64,000 nt of DNA, taken from Planctomycetota bacterium. Lineage in GTDB: Bacteria > Planctomycetota > B15-G4. The notes beneath the pieces were generated by a model, which worked only from the letters and a program-made list of their open reading frames with translations, was not told the origin of the DNA and ran no database searches. Numbering within the stretch: position 1 is the stretch's first letter; each line of letters begins with the position of its first letter. Location of the stretch: assembly GCA_021604805.1 (NCBI GenBank), contig BQJR01000003.1, forward strand, positions 186,001-250,000, given 5' to 3'. Made by a program: the position numbers and the translations under genes. Shown piece by piece: positions 52,636 to 61,770 of this stretch.

Positions 52636-55107
52636 TCACGGCAACTGCAGCGCGACCTCGATGCCGGTGCTGATGTCGATCTCGCCCTCGGCCACGACCT
52701 CGCCGTCGCGGCGAGCCACGTAGTGCAGCGCGCCGAGCGGAACCGTTATGCGCGTGCCGTTCGTGTCCCTCACGAGCACTTCTGCGGGCGGCTCCCACGT
52801 GGGTCGCGTCAAACTGCTCAGCGTGACGCTCAGCTCGGCAGGATCCATCGGCAGGCGCCAGAGCTTCAGGACGCCGTCCTCGGCGAGCAGCAGTTCCACC
52901 GGATCCGGGCAGCCCGGTTTGCCGACGGTGACACGCGCGGAGGCTTGGGCGCGCCCGTCGTGTGTGGCAAGGATCGCCCACACGCCGCGCGGCAGCGACA
53001 GCTCGAAGCGCCCCTCCGCGTCGAGTGTGTGACGCGGCGGCGCGCGCTTCGAAGGCACGCGCGACGAGAGCCAGCCGACCAGCGGGTCCAAGGGGTCGAG
53101 GAGCTGCACGCGCAGCGACACGCTCGACGGATCGCCGAGGCCGCCCGGCGCTCGCACCTGGCCGCGCACTCGGCAACTCGGCGCCACGTAGTCTTGGAAG
53201 GTCGGTGCCTCGGCCGGCACGGCGGCGAGCTCGGTGAGCGCGCCCTCGTCGCTGAGCCAGTAGAGCGTGCCGCGACGCGTGCCGAGCTCGCTGAACTCGA
53301 AGCGACCGTCGGCGTCGCTCGTGGCGCGCGCCGTGCTGCCCTCCTCGAGCAGCGCGAGTTGTTGGTCGGCCATGGGCGCGCCGCTGCGATCCACGAGCCG
53401 CCCGGCCAAGCTCAAGCCAGCGCCCAGCTCGAGCTCCACTTGCATGGGCGCGCCCGGCGGCACGTCGATCTCTCGCTCGGCATGCAAACCGCTGCTGGCC
53501 ACGTAGCGGAGCGAGTAGGGTCCGGGGCGCACGAGCAACTCGGCCTCGCCGTAGCAGCGTTGCACGTACTTCAGCGGCCCGCTGCGACTGCGTGTGGTCG
53601 ACGAGAACGTCTCGTGCTCGAGTCCTTCGAGGGTCTCGAGCGACACCGTCCCGAGCGACACAGCGCTGGGCGGGCCGTTCACCCTGACGGTGAGCGACAC
53701 GTGCGGCTCGAGCTCGAAGGTCACACGCTCGACCTCGCCCTCCAACGCGGGCAGCCGTCCAGGAGCCGAAGCGAGTTGCTCACCGTTCGGCGCGCGCAAC
53801 ACCACGTCGATCGGCGTGGCGGCGGGCAGGGCCTCGAAACGCACAGCCTCGTCCACCGGCAGCGCGCGCCGCGCCCACGTGCGCAGACTCATGAAGCCAC
53901 CTGAGCTGAGCGTGACGATCGGTGCGCCGTGCTCGGCGCGCCAGCCGGTCACGAGCACCTCGAGCGCCGGGCCGCGCGTGAGTTCGATCTCGAGCTGCAC
54001 AGGCTCTTCGCCGGGCACGAAGGGCGGCAACGGCAGAAAGCCCGAGAATCCCGCGAAGGGCGGCTGACGGATCATCAGCCCGAGACCCATACGATCTCGC
54101 GGCACGCGGTCGAGCACGAGACGACCGTCGCTGTCGGTTCGCGCAGTGAGGTCGGCGCCGAGGGCGCGCGCCGCGTCGAGCTCCACAGGCAGGTCGGGTA
54201 AGGGCACACCGGACGTGTCACTCACCAGCACGTGCACCACGCGCGCGGGAACGAGCTCCGCGCTCCAGGAGGGTTCCTCGGCGCTTGGTGGCGTGAGCGT
54301 TGCGACCCAGTGCTCGAAGCCCGGCGCGTGCACGTCCACGGACACCGCGCGCGCTCCGACTTGGTGCAAGCTCGCCAGACCGTGCGCGTCGGTGCGCGTG
54401 CCTTCGAGGATGGCGTCGCTTTGGAAGTGGCCGTCGACATCTTGCAGCAGGTTGCGCACTTCGACGCGCGCGTCGGCAACAGGCGAGCCGTCGAGAGCGG
54501 AACGCACGGACAACTCAACCGACCGCACGCGCTCGAGCACGAACTCCACGCGCTCGGTCGGCAAGTTCACGACGACGCGCGCCGGCACGAAGCCCGGCTT
54601 GCGCGCGCCGAGCCGCAACCCCGCGAAGTTCCGCTCCAGCTCCAGTGAGCGCGCAGGCAGTTGCAAGCGACCGCCGGTGTCGCTGCGACCGAGCACGCGT
54701 TCCACTTCGGTGAGCGGTGGCTGCAGCGTCAGGTCAGCGGGGAACACCTGGAAGATCTCAGCCTGTGGTTGCGGCGCGCCGGTCGCGTCGACCACGCGCA
54801 GTTCGAGCGGCGCGAGGAGAGGGAGCAACGCGCGTGGCTCGGCGTCGGCGAACGCTTCGGCGCCCGGCTCAAGATCGGTGAGCCCGGGCTGCGTCGCACG
54901 CGCGCCCATGTCGAGCGGCTCGGGACGGCGCGGCAGACCCTGCGCGACATCGTCGCCGCGCGCGCTCTCTCGCACGACCTTCAGCGACTCTGCAGACGAC
55001 TGGCCACGCTCCGCATCCGACCAGATCGCCATCACGGCCAGCGCGACGACGGCCAGCGCCACCAGCAGGCCCGTGAGCCACCGCACGCTCGTTCGGCGTC
55101 GCTGCAT
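52636..55107 (-). CDS. Carboxypeptidase-regulatory-domain repeat protein, membrane-anchored
   Basis: An 823-residue protein. A helix near residues 9-27 (WLTGLLVALAVVALAVMAIW) anchors the N-terminus. Multiple beta-sandwich repeats of the carboxypeptidase-D regulatory type follow, with text such as SGAPMADQQLALLEEG and TSDADGRFEFSELG near residue 600, and related units near residues 150, 260 and 290. There is no catalytic domain. ATG 55107 is preceded by AAGGAGG about 11 bases upstream and gives the helix; the longer ORF adds 30 residues. Probably an extracytoplasmic binding or structural protein. Confidence 0.7.
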   Translation of the reverse strand: MQRRRTSVRWLTGLLVALAVVALAVMAIWSDAERGQSSAESLKVVRESARGDDVAQGLPRRPEPLDMGARATQPGLTDLEPGAEAFADAEPRALLPLLAPLELRVVDATGAPQPQAEIFQVFPADLTLQPPLTEVERVLGRSDTGGRLQLPARSLELERNFAGLRLGARKPGFVPARVVVNLPTERVEFVLERVRSVELSVRSALDGSPVADARVEVRNLLQDVDGHFQSDAILEGTRTDAHGLASLHQVGARAVSVDVHAPGFEHWVATLTPPSAEEPSWSAELVPARVVHVLVSDTSGVPLPDLPVELDAARALGADLTARTDSDGRLVLDRVPRDRMGLGLMIRQPPFAGFSGFLPLPPFVPGEEPVQLEIELTRGPALEVLVTGWRAEHGAPIVTLSSGGFMSLRTWARRALPVDEAVRFEALPAATPIDVVLRAPNGEQLASAPGRLPALEGEVERVTFELEPHVSLTVRVNGPPSAVSLGTVSLETLEGLEHETFSSTTRSRSGPLKYVQRCYGEAELLVRPGPYSLRYVASSGLHAEREIDVPPGAPMQVELELGAGLSLAGRLVDRSGAPMADQQLALLEEGSTARATSDADGRFEFSELGTRRGTLYWLSDEGALTELAAVPAEAPTFQDYVAPSCRVRGQVRAPGGLGDPSSVSLRVQLLDPLDPLVGWLSSRVPSKRAPPRHTLDAEGRFELSLPRGVWAILATHDGRAQASARVTVGKPGCPDPVELLLAEDGVLKLWRLPMDPAELSVTLSSLTRPTWEPPAEVLVRDTNGTRITVPLGALHYVARRDGEVVAEGEIDISTGIEVALQLP

Positions 55108-55235
55108 GCTGAGTGCGCCTCCTTCCCGTGTCGAACCGACAGTGGCTCGGTTCCGGAAAGCATAACGCTCAGCATGGATCGCGCGCGCTCGGCGCACGGC
55201 GGCGCGCAGTCAGCGTGCGGCGGGCACAGGCGGAG

Positions 55236-57818
55236 TCATGAATCGAAGCGTTGGTTGAGCAGCAGCACCACCGCGTCCTCGGCATCGTTGGCCACGGCGA
55301 GGTCGAGTTGACCGTCGCCGTCGAAGTCGGCGAGCACGCTCTCGCTCGGTCCGCTCGCGATGAAGTCGAGGTAGGTCGACGCGCCGGCCGTGAAGCGCAG
55401 CGCTTGCTCGAAGCTGCCGTCGCCCACACCTGGCAGGACCCACACGTCGCCCGGCGCCAAGACGAAGTCCGACTCGCCGCTGTTCGTGACCACGAGGTCG
55501 AGCACGCAGTCGCCGTCCACGTCGCCGGCCGCGAGGCGCAGCGGGCCCGAGCCCCCTTGAAGCACCAGCGGCGCGCCGAAGCTCCCGTCGCCACCTCCGG
55601 GGAACACGATCACGTCGAGCGAGAGCGGGCGCGCGAAGGCCAACTCGGAGGCGCCGTCGGCGTTGAAGTCGGCGAGAATCGGCGAGGTCGTGGGAAGCCC
55701 TGCGAACTCGGTGAACTGCGCGACGTCGAAAGCGCCGTCGCCCAGGCCGAGGCGCACCGAGATGCTGCGCGGCGTGGTCGCCAGCGAGGTCACCAGGTCG
55801 GGCGCACCATCGGCGTTCACGTCACCCACGAGCAGCTCGATGGCGTTGCCCCCCACCGCGTGGGAAACCGGCTCCGCGAAGGCGCCGCCGCCCGTGCCGA
55901 GCAGCACCACTGCGGCGTCGTCGGCGTCGTCGGGGTCGAGGCTCACGAGGTCGGCCAAGCCGTCGAGGTCCACGTCGGTGATGAAGAAGTCGCGGTCGCC
56001 GCGGCCGTTGTTCAGGAGCTGCGGCGCGCCGAAACCCTCGGCGGAGCCGATCACCAGGTGGACCTCGTCGAGCGAAGGGTGCGACACCACGAGGTCGACG
56101 CGCCCGTCGCCGGTGAGGTCGCCCACGCCGAGGTCGTTCACTTGGTCGAAGCTCGCCAGCACCACCGGCGCGCCGAAGTGCCCGCCACCGAGGTTGGGCA
56201 ACCCGAGCACCTGTTCAGCGAGCTGATCGAGCGTGACGAGGTCGGTGCGGCCGTCGGTGTCGAAGTCCGCGGCGAGCACGCTGCTGGGCGTGGGACCCGC
56301 GGGGAAGCTGGGCGCCCGTTGGAAGCCGCCCGTGTCGGTGCCGAGCAGCACGGCGAACTCGTAGCCGTGCTGGAGCAGCAGCACGAGATCTTGCACGCCG
56401 TCGTCGTCGAGATCGTGGGTCTGGACCGTCCGGGGCACGTCGACCGTGGGCAGCGCAGGCGCCGGCGTGAACCCACCGGCGCCGTCACCCAGGAAGAGCG
56501 CCAGCGCGAAGACATCCTGGTGCGTGACGGCCAGGTCGAGCGCGCCGTCCGCGTCGACATCGAGGAGCTGCAGGCTCAGGACGTCCGCGCCCACCGGCAA
56601 GGAGCTGGCGGCACCGAGGCTGCCGTCGCCTTGGCCGAGCAACACGGACACATCGAGCGAGCCCACGTTGAGCGCCAGCACGTCGAGCACGCTGTCGCCG
56701 TTGATGTCGGCCACGGCGAGCGCGCGTGAGAAGCTGCCGGTGCTGAAGGCCGTGGGCGCGCCGAAGCTGCCGTCGCCCGTGCCGAGCATCACCGTTGTGG
56801 CGCCGGCAGACGGACCGGGCAGATCGTCGTGCACGACCACGAGATCGAGCGCGGCGTCGCCGTTCATGTCCGCGACCTCGAAGGTCTCGGCGTTGACGAA
56901 CACGAGTGAGTCGATCGGCGGGCCGAAGCGACCGTTGCCGCGACCCAAGCGCACGACCACCTTGTTGGGCGCCGCGTAGAGCAACACGAGGTCGTCGACA
57001 CCGTCGGCGTCGAGGTCGCGCAGTCGCTGCGCCACGGAACCAGGCGCCACCGGCTGAACGGGAAGCATCGTGAAGCTGCCGTCGCCGCTCCCGAGCAAGC
57101 TGATCACCGTGCCGTTGTTGTAGGAGACGAGATCGGGCGCGCCGTCAGCGTTCAAGTCGCAGGCCATGGGCTGACCGGGAAGCACAGGCGTGGTGAACAC
57201 CGAGTCGACGAAGGTTCCCGCGCCGCTCCCCAGCAAGACCTCCACGCCCGGATCGAAACCGCCGACTTGCGTGGCCACATCGAGGGCGCCGTCGCCGTTG
57301 AAGTCCGCCCATGCGAGCTCGGTCGTGAAACCCGGCAGCGCGTACTCCGTGCCTCGGAACAGCGGCCCCTCGCCCGCGCTCGCCTGCGACGTGAAGCGCA
57401 AGGTGTTCGACGCGGAGCGCCCGAGGACCGCGCCGGGGTCGTCGATCCAGAGCTGGTTCCAAGTGCTCACGCCGGCGGGCACGTCGAGCGGCAGACTGAA
57501 GGGCAGGCTGAAGCTGCCGCTCGCACTCGTGGTGATCCCGAAGACCAACTTGTCGGGCGCGGGACCGAGCACGCCGCCCTTGAAGGGCAACGCGAGTTCA
57601 CTGAAGCCGAGCACCAAGATCGCTGAGCTGTTCGGGAAGGCGCCGGTGAGCGTGACCTCGTTGCAGGTCGAGCCGGGCGTGCCGAGACCGCTGCCGCTGA
57701 GCATCGGGACGATCCCGCCGCTGCCCGGCTTGCCAGGAGTGGTGGTCTGGAACGCGTCGCCCGCGATCGACATCGACGACGCGCAGACGAAGCTGAGAAA
57801 CAAGCGGAGGAGCGACAT
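55236..57818 (-). CDS. FG-GAP/VCBS repeat secreted protein
   Basis: About 860 residues. The signal peptide LLRLFLSFVCASSMSIAGDA leads a domain of about 130 residues (LGFSELALPFKGGVLGPAPD) that it shares with the neighbouring gene at 57933. The remainder is about 13 FG-GAP/VCBS units, e.g. DFNGDGALDVATQ, DLNADGAPDLVS, DINGDSVLDVLA, each with a calcium-type DxDxDG loop. These form a beta-propeller of the integrin type. Secreted or surface-bound; binding function likely, ligand unknown. ATG 57818 chosen; the ORF's TTG start lies 6 bases upstream. Confidence 0.8.
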   Translation of the reverse strand: MSLLRLFLSFVCASSMSIAGDAFQTTTPGKPGSGGIVPMLSGSGLGTPGSTCNEVTLTGAFPNSSAILVLGFSELALPFKGGVLGPAPDKLVFGITTSASGSFSLPFSLPLDVPAGVSTWNQLWIDDPGAVLGRSASNTLRFTSQASAGEGPLFRGTEYALPGFTTELAWADFNGDGALDVATQVGGFDPGVEVLLGSGAGTFVDSVFTTPVLPGQPMACDLNADGAPDLVSYNNGTVISLLGSGDGSFTMLPVQPVAPGSVAQRLRDLDADGVDDLVLLYAAPNKVVVRLGRGNGRFGPPIDSLVFVNAETFEVADMNGDAALDLVVVHDDLPGPSAGATTVMLGTGDGSFGAPTAFSTGSFSRALAVADINGDSVLDVLALNVGSLDVSVLLGQGDGSLGAASSLPVGADVLSLQLLDVDADGALDLAVTHQDVFALALFLGDGAGGFTPAPALPTVDVPRTVQTHDLDDDGVQDLVLLLQHGYEFAVLLGTDTGGFQRAPSFPAGPTPSSVLAADFDTDGRTDLVTLDQLAEQVLGLPNLGGGHFGAPVVLASFDQVNDLGVGDLTGDGRVDLVVSHPSLDEVHLVIGSAEGFGAPQLLNNGRGDRDFFITDVDLDGLADLVSLDPDDADDAAVVLLGTGGGAFAEPVSHAVGGNAIELLVGDVNADGAPDLVTSLATTPRSISVRLGLGDGAFDVAQFTEFAGLPTTSPILADFNADGASELAFARPLSLDVIVFPGGGDGSFGAPLVLQGGSGPLRLAAGDVDGDCVLDLVVTNSGESDFVLAPGDVWVLPGVGDGSFEQALRFTAGASTYLDFIASGPSESVLADFDGDGQLDLAVANDAEDAVVLLLNQRFDS

Positions 57819-57932
57819 GATCAAGAGTCCCGAGGAGCCGAAGTCTAGCGGCTCTTGCGTAAAGCGGGCCTGACGAGCGCAAGCAAGACGCGAACTCTCG
57901 CGTCATCGCGCGAGCACGGCGCTGCCGTGGAC

Positions 57933-60485
57933 TCACTCGTCGAGCAACAGGTTCGGAAGCAGGAGCAGCTCGGGCCCGTGGGTGCTCGCGCTGATCAGGT
58001 CCGCGTCGCCATCGCCATCGAAGTCTCCGTGCGCCAGGCTGCTGTTGGAACGCAATCCGCTGTACGAGGAGCGCGGCCCGAAGGCGCCCGACACGCCGAG
58101 CATCACGGACACGAGGTCGCTGCCGAGCACCGGGAAGGCCGCGTCGTCGATCCCGTCGCTGTTGAAGTCGGCGACGACCACGGAGGAACCCCCGTCCGGC
58201 GTGAAGAAGATGTCTGTGAAGGTCCCGTCGCCGTGACCTCGGAAGCGGGCCACGCCGCTTGGCGTGCTCGTCACCGAGAGCAGGTCGCGGAAGCCGTCGT
58301 GGTCGAGGTCGGCGAAGGCGATCTCGACGACGTCGCCGCCACCGTAGAAGCTGCTGAAGATCTCGAAGTCGGCTCCTGGAGCCCCGGGGTAGATGCGGAT
58401 GCCCGCGCTGAACTCGCCCTCGAGCCCGACGACGAGGTCGAGCGAGCCGTCGAGATTCACGTCTTCCAGCGCCAGGCCCGCGGGCTCCGAACCCGCAGAC
58501 AGGTCCTGAGCCAGCGTGAACGAGCCGTCGCCCTCGCCGTGGTAGATCAGCACGCTGTCACTGAACTTCGTGGTCGCGGCGAGGTCGGGAATGTCATCGC
58601 CGTTGAGGTCGCCACTGCGCACCTGCCACGAGCCCTCAGGCGTGGCCAGCGTTTGCTCGGGAGCGAAGCCACCCGCCGCGGCGCCGAGGTGGATCGAGAG
58701 TCCTGCGTCGTGTGCGACGACCACGTCCGGCCGTCCGTCGAGGTTCAGGTCATCGATGATCAAGTCCTTCGGGAGGACGCCCGTGTCGAAGGCGAGCGGC
58801 GCGCCGAGGCCGCCCTCACCGTCGCCGAGCAGCAACTCCAGCTTCGCGTCGGATCCGACCTTCACGACATCGAGCAGCTCGTCGAGGTTGAAGTCGGCGA
58901 CGCCGACCGCACTCGCCACGCCTCCGGACGGAATCAGCGTCGACGCTTCCGGCAGCCCGTCGGGCGCCGAACGGAACACAGCGAGTCGAGGAGCCCCCGA
59001 CCCGAGAACGATCACCCGCGCCACAGCCTCGCCCGACGCCTCCAGGATCCGCACGCCCTGCTGCCAGTCTCCGACCTGCAACTCGATCGGTGACTCGAAG
59101 CTGCCTGAGCCGGTCGCGATGAACAGCGCGGCGGACGACGACGCGCGGGCGACGGCGAGGTCGAGCAACCCGTCGGCGTTGAAGTCGGCGATGTCCAAGC
59201 CGTTGGCTCTGCCCACAGTGGCGGGGATCACGTCCGCCGCATCGAAGGCGCCCGCGCCCAAGCCGAAGGCGGCCACCACACCGCCCCCGGTCGCGTCGAC
59301 GGGCAACACGAGATCGACGAAACCGTCCGCGTCGAGGTCGGTTGCCACGAGGTCCCGCACGTGCGGAGGCAGCGACGGGCCGAGCATCGGGAGGGTCCCC
59401 ACCTGCACAGCGGGCGCGAACTGCCCGTTGCCGAGCCCGGCGTGGGACCACAGCGTCTCACTCGAGCCTTGGGAGGCGGACACGGCCACGTCGACGAGCC
59501 CGTCCTGGTCCAAGTCTTGGATCGCGAACCACTCGACGTGTTCGCCCGGCGCGAGATCGACGAGCCGGTGCGCACGGAACGTGCCGTCGCCCTTGCCGAG
59601 AGAGACCGCGATCTCGCTCGGTGGAGCGAAGGAGGACTCCCGCCGGCGCGACGTGATGAGATCGAGCACGCCGTCCGCGTTGACGTCGGCGAGTTCGACT
59701 TGCTGCGTGTCGAGCACGATCGGCAGGCTCACCGCCGGCGCGAAGTCGGCGTGTCCGTCGCCGAACAGGAGTGACACGTCGTGGGAGGCGTGATTGCCGG
59801 TGACGGCATCGAGGTTCCCGTCGCCGTCGAGATCTCCCACCGCCACGCTGATCGGTTCCTCACCGGTGGCGCTCTCGGTGTGCGACTCGAAGTCCGCGTC
59901 CTCGCGACCACGGGCCACCGAGAGCGCGTCGTCGTGAGGTAGGACCGTGACGGCGTCGAGAAAACCGTCGGAGTCCAAGTCAGCGAACTCGAGGTCCTGC
60001 GCCTCGGCGCCCACCTCGAAGCGTTTGCCGGGGAACAGCGGCCGCGGCGCCTGCAACTCGAGCGCCAACGTGTTCGTGGCCGATCGACCGGCGAGGCCCG
60101 CAGGGTCGCTGACGAAGGCTTGCACCCAGAGTCGGAAGCCAGCGGGGAGACTGGGCGGCACCGTGAACGGCAGCGCGAGCGCGCCGCTCGCGTCGACCGA
60201 GAACCCGAACAGCAACGTGTCGGGCGCCGGGCCGAGGACGCCACCCTGGAAGGGCACGGCCAGCTCGCTCAGGCCGAGCACGAACACCACGGGCGCTCCG
60301 GGCAACGCCTCGGCCACGTGCAGCGCGTTGGGCATCGAGCCGGGCGTGAGTGGACCGGTTCCGCCGAGCGTGGGGACCGCGCCGCCCGTGCCGGCCTTGC
60401 CCGGCGTAGTGACCTCGAAAGCATCAGCGGCGAGAGCGCTGAGGGCAGTGCCGAAGAACATCGCGAGTGTGCGGAGCGCCTGCAT
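57933..60485 (-). CDS. FG-GAP/VCBS repeat secreted protein, tandem paralogue
   Basis: An 850-residue paralogue of the gene at 55236. Signal MQALRTLAMFFGTALSALAA, the shared N-terminal domain (LGLSELAVPFQGGVLGPAPD), then about 13 repeats (DLDSDGFLDAVT, DLDGDGNLDAVTG, DVNADGVLDLIT and so on). Tandem placement in the same orientation, with 114 bases between, suggests duplication. Its start codon lies in the stem of a strong hairpin (60483-60523). Confidence 0.8.
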   Translation of the reverse strand: MQALRTLAMFFGTALSALAADAFEVTTPGKAGTGGAVPTLGGTGPLTPGSMPNALHVAEALPGAPVVFVLGLSELAVPFQGGVLGPAPDTLLFGFSVDASGALALPFTVPPSLPAGFRLWVQAFVSDPAGLAGRSATNTLALELQAPRPLFPGKRFEVGAEAQDLEFADLDSDGFLDAVTVLPHDDALSVARGREDADFESHTESATGEEPISVAVGDLDGDGNLDAVTGNHASHDVSLLFGDGHADFAPAVSLPIVLDTQQVELADVNADGVLDLITSRRRESSFAPPSEIAVSLGKGDGTFRAHRLVDLAPGEHVEWFAIQDLDQDGLVDVAVSASQGSSETLWSHAGLGNGQFAPAVQVGTLPMLGPSLPPHVRDLVATDLDADGFVDLVLPVDATGGGVVAAFGLGAGAFDAADVIPATVGRANGLDIADFNADGLLDLAVARASSSAALFIATGSGSFESPIELQVGDWQQGVRILEASGEAVARVIVLGSGAPRLAVFRSAPDGLPEASTLIPSGGVASAVGVADFNLDELLDVVKVGSDAKLELLLGDGEGGLGAPLAFDTGVLPKDLIIDDLNLDGRPDVVVAHDAGLSIHLGAAAGGFAPEQTLATPEGSWQVRSGDLNGDDIPDLAATTKFSDSVLIYHGEGDGSFTLAQDLSAGSEPAGLALEDVNLDGSLDLVVGLEGEFSAGIRIYPGAPGADFEIFSSFYGGGDVVEIAFADLDHDGFRDLLSVTSTPSGVARFRGHGDGTFTDIFFTPDGGSSVVVADFNSDGIDDAAFPVLGSDLVSVMLGVSGAFGPRSSYSGLRSNSSLAHGDFDGDGDADLISASTHGPELLLLPNLLLDE

Positions 60486-60523
60486 GGGTGTTCATCCCCC
60501 CGGGGAACTGGATGACACCCATG
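60483..60523 (-). promoter_or_regulatory. Hairpin that encloses the start codon of the FG-GAP gene
   Basis: On the minus strand CATGGGTGTCATCC and GGATGAACACCCATG pair with one bulged base, around a loop of about 12 bases (AGTTCCCCGGGG). The 3' arm ends in the ATG at 60485, and the purine-rich GGGGGGATGA before it is partly in the stem. Translation would require melting this stem. It may be a temperature- or protein-dependent switch; this is inference. Confidence 0.5.
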
Positions 60524-60588
60524 GCGACGTTCGGGGCGGAGCGACGCAAACGACCTCGCTCGCTGACACAGAACGAGGCCGGAGCTCT

Positions 60589-61770
60589 CTACCGATCGCT
60601 CGCCACGCGCGGGTCCACCACCACCTCCCGCGTGCCGAAGATCTCGTGCAGCCGGAACGCGTCCATCAGGCCGCGGATCATGTGGGAGAACTCGGGGTGG
60701 TGTTCCACGGCCCAGAACGGGATGCGGAACATCTTCACGATCTCGGCGTCGGGGCGCTTGCGGCGGGCTTGGATCTCGCGGCGCTTCACCGACATGGCGT
60801 CGAGCAGGCCGGTGAAGTCGGAGATGGCGAGCATGTCGGCCTTGGCGGGCGGCGGGATGCCCACACTGCGTTTGCTCGCGCGCATCTTGAGCATGGTCTG
60901 GTGCATGCGGCCGCGGCCGCGGGCGTCGCGCGCGTCGATGCGATAACCGACGTCGTCGAGCGCGAGCACATAGTGCATGCGCTTCTGGTGCACGAGCAGC
61001 GTGGCGGGCAACACGCGGTTGAGCACCGACTCTTCGTAATTCTTGTAGACGACCCAGAGCGGGTTGCGCATCTGCAGCAGGCGGATCTTGTGCACGTCGA
61101 TGCGCCGGCTGGTGCTCATGTGATGGTGGTACGCGAGGCTGCTCGGCACGTACATCACGCGGTAACCGAGCACCCACAAGCGGAAGCCCAGGTCGACGTC
61201 TTCGTAGTACGCGAAGAACTCTTCGTCGAAGCGGCCGGCGTCGTCGTAGACCTCGCGCGGGATGGCCATCGAGCCGCCGCAAGCGAAGAGCGTGTCGCAG
61301 GGTTTGCGGTAGCGGTCGATGTCGGGGTCGTCCATGCCGACCTGCCAACCGATGCCGTGGAAGTTCATCGCCGAGCCGCCGAAGTTGACGACCTTGCCGT
61401 CCCAACTGAGCGTCATCGAGCTGGTGCACTCGGCCTCGCCGGCCACGATCGGCGCGACCAACTCGCGCAACCACTGCGGCTCCACGCGCATGTCGGTGTT
61501 GAGGAACACGAGCACTTCGCCGTTGCTGGCTTCCACGCCCACGTTCACGCCGCCGGCGAAGCCGTGGTTCTGACGACACTGCACCGTGCGCGCGTCGGGG
61601 GCGTGTTTGTCGAGCCACTCGAGCGACCCGTCGACCGAAGCGTTGTCGACCATCACGACCTCGAGCAGGTCGCCGGGGTAGTCGATCTCGCGCAGGCTCT
61701 CGAAGAGCTTCTCGAAGTGGTGCACCCCGTTGAGGTTCACCAAGATGATGGAGACGCTGGGCAAGCTCAC
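60589..61770 (-). CDS. Glycosyltransferase family 2, rhamnosyltransferase-like
   Basis: A 393-residue GT-A enzyme with GT2 motifs SIILVNLNGVHHFEKL, VVMVDNASVDGSLEWL, EVLVFLNTDMRVEPQWL (DxD) and the acceptor loop FDEEFFAYYEDVDLGFRLWV. A C-terminal extension of about 130 residues follows. The start is the GTG at 61770, in a GTGA overlap with the upstream gene. This and the fusion before it likely build an exopolysaccharide or O-antigen-like glycan. Confidence 0.88.
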   Translation of the reverse strand: MSLPSVSIILVNLNGVHHFEKLFESLREIDYPGDLLEVVMVDNASVDGSLEWLDKHAPDARTVQCRQNHGFAGGVNVGVEASNGEVLVFLNTDMRVEPQWLRELVAPIVAGEAECTSSMTLSWDGKVVNFGGSAMNFHGIGWQVGMDDPDIDRYRKPCDTLFACGGSMAIPREVYDDAGRFDEEFFAYYEDVDLGFRLWVLGYRVMYVPSSLAYHHHMSTSRRIDVHKIRLLQMRNPLWVVYKNYEESVLNRVLPATLLVHQKRMHYVLALDDVGYRIDARDARGRGRMHQTMLKMRASKRSVGIPPPAKADMLAISDFTGLLDAMSVKRREIQARRKRPDAEIVKMFRIPFWAVEHHPEFSHMIRGLMDAFRLHEIFGTREVVVDPRVASDR

